A DNA stretch of 12,783 bases from an uncultured Lachnospiraceae bacterium (lineage in GTDB: Bacteria; Bacillota_A; Clostridia; Lachnospirales; Lachnospiraceae): assembly GCA_902780985.1 (NCBI GenBank), contig CACZHN010000053.1, positions 1-12,783 on the forward strand, written 5' to 3'. Both the position numbers and the translations under genes were made by a program. The stretch's first letter is position 1. Each line of letters starts with the position of its first letter. Shown here piece by piece: positions 6,579-12,783 of this stretch. A model generated the notes under the pieces. That model worked only from the letters and a program-made list of their open reading frames with translations, was not told where the DNA came from and made no database searches.

Positions 6579-7541
6579 TTATAATCCCATGATTGCTTTT
6601 CTGAGAAGCGCCAGTATAAGAAGATGTACCGGATAGAATGCATAGAAAAGATATTTAACTTTCTTTCCTCTCTCTCCGTTATAAAGCGGGAAGATTGCAA
6701 AGTCTATCATTGAGAAAAGCTCCAGTGGGTTTATCAGGAAGAACATAAATACCAGTCCTCCCACTGCGATACCTTTGCTCTTTCTGAAAATATACATAAA
6801 CAGAACTACAAGCACTCCCATGAACGCGTAATCCGTCATACACAGTGTTGCCACCAGCGATGTACCTATCACCACCAAAATGACCGCCAGCTTTTCCTTC
6901 GGTCCCGCCTTCATGAAACTTCCCTTTGTCAGATACTCGATAGCCATAATGGTTATAAGTCCCAGTGCCAAAGTGAAGAAAACATTCTGTCCGCTCCAGT
7001 CCATAACTTTTCTGGAATTTGCCATATCGAAAGGTATTTCCGAGATAATACCGAATACCAGGAGATTTCTCAGATATTTCAGTTTACTCCTTGTATGGAA
7101 ATATCCTTCCACCAGCAGGTAGCAGAACAACGGAAATGCAAGTCTTCCGAAAGCTCTCATGGCAAAGTCCGTATTGGACAGCCACTCCGGAGCCTCCTGA
7201 ACGTTCGGATGTCTTACCACATATCCTTCGTCTATAAATACCATCGCTATATGATCCACCAGCATGGATATGATGGCGATCATCTTTATCCCGAAGCTTG
7301 TTAAACCGCTTTTCTTCTTTTTAGGCGGTTCTTTCTTCTGAAACTTCTTCCATATCTCTTCACCGCCTGATCCGTTATCTCCGGAACCTGCGGATGAATC
7401 CTCTTTCTTTAATTCCAATCCCTTTTTCTCGGAATCGCTTCCTTCCGCTTCTTCTGCTTCCGCCTCCGCAGCTTCCGCGATCTTCTTTTCTTCCTCGAGA
7501 AGCTCGTTATGCATTCTCTGCTGTTTTCTCTTGCCCTTCAT
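6579..7541 (-). CDS. TraX-family membrane protein with charged N-terminal tail
   Basis: A 320-residue polytopic protein of the TraX family (named after the F-plasmid pilin N-acetylase; chromosomal Firmicute members have no settled function). Residues 1-79 are predicted cytoplasmic and disordered: a Glu/Ala/Lys-rich run, a Gly/Ser stretch and a basic PPKKKKSG just before the membrane. The membrane part begins at GIKMIAIISMLVDHIAMVF and has about eight hydrophobic segments. Family blocks are GRLAFPLFCYLLVEGY at 132-147, the following YLRNLLVFGIISEIPFD, the NVFFTLALGL segment, and YLFYAFYPVHLLIL near the C-terminus. The ATG at 7541 is used with AGGTGA upstream; a GTG one codon earlier would leave almost no spacing. 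The gene starts 10 bases after the LCP gene stop, so translational coupling is likely. No conjugation genes are nearby. It may be an acyltransferase acting at the envelope (inference). Confidence 0.88.
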   Translation of the reverse strand: MKGKRKQQRMHNELLEEEKKIAEAAEAEAEEAEGSDSEKKGLELKKEDSSAGSGDNGSGGEEIWKKFQKKEPPKKKKSGLTSFGIKMIAIISMLVDHIAMVFIDEGYVVRHPNVQEAPEWLSNTDFAMRAFGRLAFPLFCYLLVEGYFHTRSKLKYLRNLLVFGIISEIPFDMANSRKVMDWSGQNVFFTLALGLITIMAIEYLTKGSFMKAGPKEKLAVILVVIGTSLVATLCMTDYAFMGVLVVLFMYIFRKSKGIAVGGLVFMFFLINPLELFSMIDFAIFPLYNGERGKKVKYLFYAFYPVHLLILALLRKAIMGL

Positions 7542-7551
7542 CACTCACCTG

Positions 7552-9183
7552 CTACTCTTCATCGGAATAGTCACCTGATATATATTCCTGTAAGTAATTC
7601 TTGTTTGCTTCCATATCAGGTACAAGAACGGCCATACCGTTTATATTGTCGTTATAATAAGCTCCCTCTACAGGAAGTCTGTAGCTCTGCATGTCTCCGC
7701 CGAAGACAATGCCCAATCCCATTTTCATGATTTCGCCCTTGCTGAGATCTGTTGTTATACAAGGTGCCACACCGTTGGCAATCTTGATACCGGCGAGAAT
7801 ATTTCCGTGCTTAACCTTACTGATAACAGCCTTGATAAGCTTACGCTGTCTCTCTGTTCTTTCCCAGTCGGAGTTACCTACATGTCTCATTCTTGCATAG
7901 CACATAGCCTGAGTAGGTGTAAGTGAATTCATACCTTCATGAAGATCCCATACCTCATCGGATTCATCCGTGTTGGAACCGATGGCAGGGTTTTCGTTCA
8001 TGTACTCGGCTTCTTCGGCTGTAAGTTCCATATCTACATTTCCTACGGAGATAAGCGCATCCAGGAATGTTCCCAGATCCACAAGCATATTTCCGTCTAT
8101 GGTCACACCGAAGTCTTCCTCTATAGTCTTATCCAGAAGGTTTACGCTTCCTTCGATACCGTCGCTTGCTCCGAAAGCATAAGCGGCATTGATCCTGTTT
8201 CCGCCGTATCCCGGAATATCAACATACATATCTCTCATGAATGATGTAAGTACGACCGTATGATTGGACTTATTGATGGTGCAGAGGATCATTGTATCGG
8301 ATCTCTGACCGCTCTCTCCCTCTCTCGCATCCTGTCCGATAAAGAGGATGTTGTACTGGGAGCCCTTCATGGAAGTATCTCTGTCCGCAACTACCGTATC
8401 TATATGATCGAACTTCGAAAGGATCGCATTGATAAAGAATCCGAGAATAACTATCAGTATAAGCAGTAATACGAATATGAATCTCATGAATCTTCCGAAA
8501 CCGCTCTTACGCTTCTTTTTCTTCTTCGGCTTACGCTCTTCGTAATCCTCTTCTCTTCTTCTTGATTCCTGCTGACGGCGCTTTCCGCTTTCCTCCGGAC
8601 GTCTCTTTCCGCCGGAAGCCTGCTGCTTCTTTGCACGCTCAGCTGCCCTGTATGCAGCTACGTCAAAATCCGCTCCGTCGTCATCGTCATCATCATCATT
8701 ATAAGAATTGTAATTATTTCTACCCATATTATCGTTTAAGTTCCTCTGTGGATTTTGTGGCGGCCTCTGAGAAGGTCTCTGCTGAGGCTGTGCAGATCTT
8801 TGCTGTTGCTGCACAGGTCTTTGTTCCTGTGGTGCTCTCTGCGCAGGTCTCTGTGCCGGCTGCTGCTGAACAGGCTGCTGTACATACTGTCCCTGATTAG
8901 GCATAGGATTTTGGATATACTGTCCCTGGTTCGGCATAGGATTCTGAATATACTGTCCCTGTGGAGGAACCTGCACCGACTGTCTCGGCTGCTGTACCGA
9001 TGCAAATGCGGAATCCATTTCCGGATCATACTCCTGACCGTAGGCTCCGCTCTGCTGCTTGATCCTTTCCAGTTCTCTGATATGTCTCAGTTCTTCTTCC
9101 TGCAGCATCTGCAGTTCTCTTTTCTTTCGCTCAGTCTCCGCCTGGATCATCCTGAGTCTTTCTTCTTCGTCCTGATAACTCAT
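7552..9183 (-). CDS. LytR-CpsA-Psr (LCP) family protein with long cytoplasmic N-terminus
   Basis: A 543-residue bitopic membrane protein. LCP enzymes transfer lipid-linked teichoic acid or capsule polymers onto peptidoglycan outside the cell. The N-terminus (1-232) is unusual in length: a Glu/Arg/Gln-rich likely coiled coil (1-45), a Gln/Pro-rich region (68-148) with two exact copies of QGQYIQNPMPN at 75-96, a run of seven Asp (163-169), then Arg/Lys-rich sequence ending in KPKKKKKRK. One membrane segment lies at about 233-256. The external LCP domain runs from about 275 to 480 with GQDAR, QRSDTMIL (R294, D296), SFMRDMYVDIP (R317, D318), NRINAAYAFG (329-338) and YARMRH...RTERQRKL (429-449). 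No LytR_C domain follows. The ATG at 9183 has AAGGGG five bases upstream; an in-frame upstream TTG-type extension to 9246 would overlap the promoter. Confidence 0.95.
   Translation of the reverse strand: MSYQDEEERLRMIQAETERKKRELQMLQEEELRHIRELERIKQQSGAYGQEYDPEMDSAFASVQQPRQSVQVPPQGQYIQNPMPNQGQYIQNPMPNQGQYVQQPVQQQPAQRPAQRAPQEQRPVQQQQRSAQPQQRPSQRPPQNPQRNLNDNMGRNNYNSYNDDDDDDDGADFDVAAYRAAERAKKQQASGGKRRPEESGKRRQQESRRREEDYEERKPKKKKKRKSGFGRFMRFIFVLLLILIVILGFFINAILSKFDHIDTVVADRDTSMKGSQYNILFIGQDAREGESGQRSDTMILCTINKSNHTVVLTSFMRDMYVDIPGYGGNRINAAYAFGASDGIEGSVNLLDKTIEEDFGVTIDGNMLVDLGTFLDALISVGNVDMELTAEEAEYMNENPAIGSNTDESDEVWDLHEGMNSLTPTQAMCYARMRHVGNSDWERTERQRKLIKAVISKVKHGNILAGIKIANGVAPCITTDLSKGEIMKMGLGIVFGGDMQSYRLPVEGAYYNDNINGMAVLVPDMEANKNYLQEYISGDYSDEE
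8885..8961 (-). repeat. 33-bp tandem repeat inside the LCP gene
   Basis: Two adjacent 33-base units (8885-8917 and 8918-8950) differ at a few positions, and a partial third copy covers 8951-8961. They encode identical 11-residue units (QGQYIQNPMPN) in the Gln/Pro-rich cytoplasmic region. The repeat is in frame, so copy-number change would lengthen or shorten the tail without breaking the protein. Confidence 0.9.
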
Positions 9184-9217
9184 ACTATCCCCTTGATAAT
9201 AGAATTTTTTCTTTAGT

Positions 9218-9246
9218 AATATACCATCAATAAAGGCTTTATACAA
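9218..9246 (-). promoter_or_regulatory. extended -10 promoter of the LCP-TraX unit
   Basis: On the minus strand -10 TATATT (9223-9218) is preceded by TGG, an extended -10 element, and a weak -35 TTGTAT (9246-9241) lies 17 bases upstream. Transcription would begin near 9211, giving a leader of about 28 bases that contains the ribosome binding site. The promoter lies between the helicase stop and the LCP start. No terminator separates the helicase from this unit, so readthrough is also possible. Confidence 0.6.
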
Positions 9247-9259
9247 ATTAAGGCTTTAT
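9233..9259. repeat. 10-bp direct repeat flanking the LCP -35 box
   Basis: AAGGCTTTAT occurs at 9233-9242 and again at 9250-9259, with start points 17 bases apart, at the helicase stop codon. The weak -35 box of the LCP promoter (9241-9246) falls between the two copies. The copies could be regulator half-sites or a small duplication. Confidence 0.5.
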
Positions 9260-11424
9260 TAAGCATCCGTAACTTCCAGATTAACCCTGAAGGATATAAG
9301 TCTTTCCGTATGCTGTCCGTCAAACTTAACTATATACGCATTCCTATCCGTATCCACTCCGATGATCTCACCTTCACCGAATATGGCATGCTTCACTCTG
9401 GAGCCTACCGGCAGTCTTGTAACCTCATCCTGTCCCTTCATGACACGGTCCGAGATGCCAATATATTCCTTGGTCTCCTTTATGAGATCTTCTCGAGGTT
9501 TCTCAACATATTCAATAAGTCCCTCGGCCGGTTCCAGAACGAATCTGGACGGATATCTCGGAGAGCCGTCGAAGTTGCGTCCCTCCGCGCAGGAAAGGTA
9601 CAGCTTCTTCATAGCTCTGGTATAAGCTACGAATGCAACTCGTCTTTCTTCTTCCATAGCTTCTCTGGTACGGGACTTCTTTGAAGGGAATATGCCTTCG
9701 TTCATTCCCACAAGGAAAATGTATGGGAACTCAAGTCCCTTGGCAGCGTGAACCGTCATCAGTTTCACTCTGTCCTTTGTATCCTCTAAATCGGTATTGG
9801 TATAAAGAGCCACATGTCTCAGATAGTCCACCAGCATAGCCTCTTCGCCGCAGGTGGTCTCGTACTCGTATACGGACTGCTTCAGTTCGGCCAGGTTATC
9901 CAGCCTCATCTGAGCACCCTCTGTTCTGAGTGCCTCTTCGTAACCGCTTTTATTCATTATATCGGCAAGAAGCTCGGATATCGGACGCTGCTCCATTCCC
10001 TCGGAAAGCTCCTTCATCATATTCAGGAATTCTCTTGCTTCCGTACCGTTGAATATCTTCTCATCTATAGTCTCTTCCAGTGCCTGATACAGAGTTATGC
10101 CCTTAAGCTCGGCATACTCTTCGAGAAATGTCATCCTGCGCTGTCCCATATTTCTCTTAGGACTGTTGATGACACGCCTGAAGGACATATCGTCTCTCAG
10201 CGCCAGACATCTGAGATATGAAAGTGCCGTTTTTATCTCGGTTCTTTCATAGAACTGGACTCCGCTGTAAATAGTATACGGAATCTTCTCTTTCATAAGA
10301 GACTGCTCCACACTCCTCGTAAGGAAATGAGCTCTGTACATTATGGTTATATCTTTATAATCCACTCCCGATGCATGGAGTCCTTCTATCTCGGCAGCAA
10401 TCCATTCTGCTTCCTTCTCCGGATTCTCGGCAAACTTTGCCGTAACTTTCTCCCCGTCCGGAAGTATAGGGATAAGATTCTTCTCGATCCTGTCCTGATT
10501 ATGGGCGATAAGTGAGTTGGCAACATCCAGTATCTGCGGAGTACTTCTGTAGTTCTCCATCATCATGATGGTCTGAGTGGTCTGATACTCACTGTTAAAG
10601 TCCATCAGGAACTTTGTGCTGGCTCCGCGCCAGGTATATATGGTCTGATCCGGATCTCCCACGATAAAGAGATTATGATGATAACCGCAAAGTACCTGCA
10701 TCAGTGTATACTGCGGACGGTCGATATCCTGGAACTCGTCTATCATGATATATTCCAGTCTCTTCTGCCACTTCAGCTTGCTCTCTTCGTTCTTCGAGAA
10801 GATATAAAGAACAAAACTGATAAGATCGTCGTAATCCAGTCCGAAGCACTTCTTCTGCTGATACAGATAACCATAGAAGATTATATCCTTCACGGTCTCG
10901 GCTTCATCGTACCTCTTCTTCAGAAGCTCCAGATCCATCTCGATCATGTAGATGTAATAATCCGGCATCTCCACCAGCTTTATCATCTCTATCATGTCAC
11001 GGGCATCACTGTAGGTCATATCCCTCAGTGTCAGTCCTCTCTCTGCATAAACGATACTCAGCATATCGTCTATATCCGAGGCATCCAGTACCAGAAAAGA
11101 CTTCGGATACTGAACCACATGGGACTCTTCCTGCAGTACATTTACACAGAATCCGTGAAATGTATTGATGTATCCCGTATCGTTATCTCCCGTGAGATTA
11201 TGGATCCTGCGGCGCATTTCGTTGGCCGCCTTGTTGGTAAATGTAACGCAGAGTATATTTCCCGGAAGGATTCCCAGGTCATTTACAAGATAAGCAAAAC
11301 GGCTGGACAGCGCTCTTGTCTTACCACTTCCGGCTCCCGCAACTACCCTGACAAATCCCTCGGTGGTAGTCACCGCCTGCTTCTGTGCTTCATTTAGATC
11401 ATTTAAAATATCGAATTCCGACAC
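9259..11424 (-). CDS. UvrD/PcrA-like superfamily 1A DNA helicase
   Basis: A 721-residue ATP-driven 3'-5' helicase or translocase of the UvrD/PcrA/Rep type, for repair, replication restart or transcription-conflict work. The motifs are: Q-motif LNEAQKQAV (10-18), Walker A GAGSGKT (30-36), Ia TFTNKAANEM (61-70), II DEFQD (229-233), III GDPDQTIYTWRGA (256-268), NYRS (291-294), V VKLMTVHAAKGLEF (553-566) and VI EERRVAFVAYTRA (592-604). The C-terminus (671-721, GSRVKHAIFGEGEIIGV) resembles the Tudor-like RNA-polymerase-binding domain of PcrA. Motif II is not the canonical VDEYQDTN of PcrA/UvrD, so I treat it as a divergent paralogue and give no symbol. Translation starts at a GTG with AGGGGG 7 bases upstream. 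It follows the ATP synthase terminator; a TATAAC -10-like box (11451-11456) is present without a good -35. Confidence 0.93.
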   Translation of the reverse strand: MSEFDILNDLNEAQKQAVTTTEGFVRVVAGAGSGKTRALSSRFAYLVNDLGILPGNILCVTFTNKAANEMRRRIHNLTGDNDTGYINTFHGFCVNVLQEESHVVQYPKSFLVLDASDIDDMLSIVYAERGLTLRDMTYSDARDMIEMIKLVEMPDYYIYMIEMDLELLKKRYDEAETVKDIIFYGYLYQQKKCFGLDYDDLISFVLYIFSKNEESKLKWQKRLEYIMIDEFQDIDRPQYTLMQVLCGYHHNLFIVGDPDQTIYTWRGASTKFLMDFNSEYQTTQTIMMMENYRSTPQILDVANSLIAHNQDRIEKNLIPILPDGEKVTAKFAENPEKEAEWIAAEIEGLHASGVDYKDITIMYRAHFLTRSVEQSLMKEKIPYTIYSGVQFYERTEIKTALSYLRCLALRDDMSFRRVINSPKRNMGQRRMTFLEEYAELKGITLYQALEETIDEKIFNGTEAREFLNMMKELSEGMEQRPISELLADIMNKSGYEEALRTEGAQMRLDNLAELKQSVYEYETTCGEEAMLVDYLRHVALYTNTDLEDTKDRVKLMTVHAAKGLEFPYIFLVGMNEGIFPSKKSRTREAMEEERRVAFVAYTRAMKKLYLSCAEGRNFDGSPRYPSRFVLEPAEGLIEYVEKPREDLIKETKEYIGISDRVMKGQDEVTRLPVGSRVKHAIFGEGEIIGVDTDRNAYIVKFDGQHTERLISFRVNLEVTDA

Positions 11425-11458
11425 CGAAATACCCCCTTCCTGTATGATCCGTTATACG

Positions 11459-11489
11459 AAAACAATCCGTGAACTTGATCACGGATTGT
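11459..11489 (-). terminator. intrinsic terminator of the ATP synthase operon
   Basis: On the minus strand ACAATCCGTGA pairs perfectly with TCACGGATTGT (11 bp, arms 11479-11489 and 11462-11472) around a 6-base loop, followed by a short T-run. It lies 15 bases after the atpC stop and 35 bases before the helicase GTG. The T-run is short, so termination may be partial, with some readthrough into the helicase gene. Confidence 0.75.
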
Positions 11490-11504
11490 CTAACCCTCAA
11501 AAAA

Positions 11505-11960
11505 CTAGAAATTCCTCTCAACAAATCGCTGTCTTGCGATTGCTCTCTTAAGCGATGCTTCTGCCAGAGCATATTCCGCACGGCTTCTCTTGGAAAGCAT
11601 TTCCCCCATAGCCTGCTCCTTCGCTCTGAGTGCTCTTTCGGCATCGATTTCATCCGGCCACTCGGCGGAATCTATAAGGATAAGAACATCGTTATTCTCG
11701 ATTCTCATCATTCCCGCAGAGATAACAGCGCTGCACTCGGTGCCGGGCTCGATCTCTCTTTTACCGGATAAACCGCTTCCGTAGGTTACCTGATCTCCGG
11801 TACGGAATCTCATGGTGCCCTCTGTAAGAGCTATGGCCATATTCTGATGGCCTGCCAGCACTCCGTATTCTCCGTCAGCCGCAGGTACTACGATCGACTC
11901 TATATCTCCCTCATAGAAAGGGTTGTCTGCCTCATATACTCTTACATGAAACGTTTTCAT
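11505..11960 (-). CDS. atpC: F-type ATP synthase epsilon subunit
   Basis: A 151-residue central-stalk subunit of F1, which couples rotation to catalysis and can inhibit ATP hydrolysis. The N-terminal beta sandwich has FHVRVYEADNPFYEGDIESI and GEYGVLAGHQNMAIAL. The C-terminal helical hairpin runs from about 107 to 151 (DAERALRAKEQA ... ASLKRAIARQRF). It is longer than the usual 130-140 residues because of an apparent insertion at about 56-78 (DQVTYGSGLSGKREIEPGTE). The usual V-x-GG turn reads ISAG. The ATG has AGGTG upstream. It begins 13 bases after atpD, the standard order at the end of an atp operon, and is followed by a terminator. Confidence 0.96.
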   Translation of the reverse strand: MKTFHVRVYEADNPFYEGDIESIVVPAADGEYGVLAGHQNMAIALTEGTMRFRTGDQVTYGSGLSGKREIEPGTECSAVISAGMMRIENNDVLILIDSAEWPDEIDAERALRAKEQAMGEMLSKRSRAEYALAEASLKRAIARQRFVERNF

Positions 11961-11973
11961 AACAACACCTGCC

Positions 11974-12783
<810 letters not shown>

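Noticed and set aside
6579..7541. TraX as a sign of a conjugative element
   Set aside because: No other transfer, relaxase, integrase or plasmid gene is present. Chromosomal TraX-family proteins are common in Firmicutes, and the flanks are core genes.
10675..11397. A 240-codon open frame on the plus strand inside the helicase gene
   Set aside because: It is fully antisense to a gene with all helicase motifs. Its His/Ile/Leu-rich protein looks like a codon-bias shadow, and no ribosome binding site stands out.

Overview
This window looks like ordinary core chromosome of a Firmicute of class Clostridia, most likely a Lachnospiraceae-type anaerobe. The reasons are a T-box-controlled threonyl-tRNA synthetase, strong AGGAGG-type ribosome binding sites, a lipoprotein-type amino-acid binding protein, a LytR-CpsA-Psr protein, a chromosomal TraX-family protein, and frequent AGA (Arg) and GGA (Gly) codons. 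The genus cannot be fixed from the sequence alone. I see no insertion sequence, phage gene, CRISPR array, rRNA or tRNA.

Layout from left to right; every gene is on the minus strand except one. (1) Positions 1-1470 hold most of a threonyl-tRNA synthetase (thrS, C-terminus cut off by the window edge). It is preceded by a complete T-box leader with terminator (about 1488-1750) and a good sigma-A promoter (1757-1785). (2) Positions 1823-4911 hold a four-gene minus-strand operon: polar amino-acid ABC permease, ATPase, lipoprotein substrate-binding protein, then an SDR oxidoreductase, with gaps of only 22-24 bases. (3) Positions 4912-5135 form a compact divergent promoter region. Two back-to-back promoters have their -35 boxes 10 bases apart, and a perfect 6-5-6 dyad overlaps one of them. 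(4) Positions 5136-6503 hold the only plus-strand gene, an NCS2 purine permease, closed by a bidirectional terminator (6525-6570). (5) Positions 6579-9183 hold a two-gene unit: an LCP-family cell-wall protein with a very long charged and Q/P-rich cytoplasmic N-terminus, and a TraX-family membrane protein with its own charged N-terminal tail. (6) Positions 9259-11424 hold a UvrD/PcrA-like helicase with a GTG start. (7) Positions 11505-12783 hold the end of the F-type ATP synthase operon: the 3' part of atpD, then atpC, then a terminator.

Functionally, the window groups translation (charging of tRNA-Thr, sensed through the T-box), nutrient uptake (amino acids and purine bases from divergent promoters), envelope biogenesis (LCP plus TraX), DNA repair or transcription-coupled helicase work, and energy coupling. 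No clearly new system is visible. The points most worth checking are the LCP-TraX pair with parallel disordered charged tails, the shared divergent regulatory region with its dyad, the SDR gene in a transporter operon, and the ThrRS that lacks a TGS domain.
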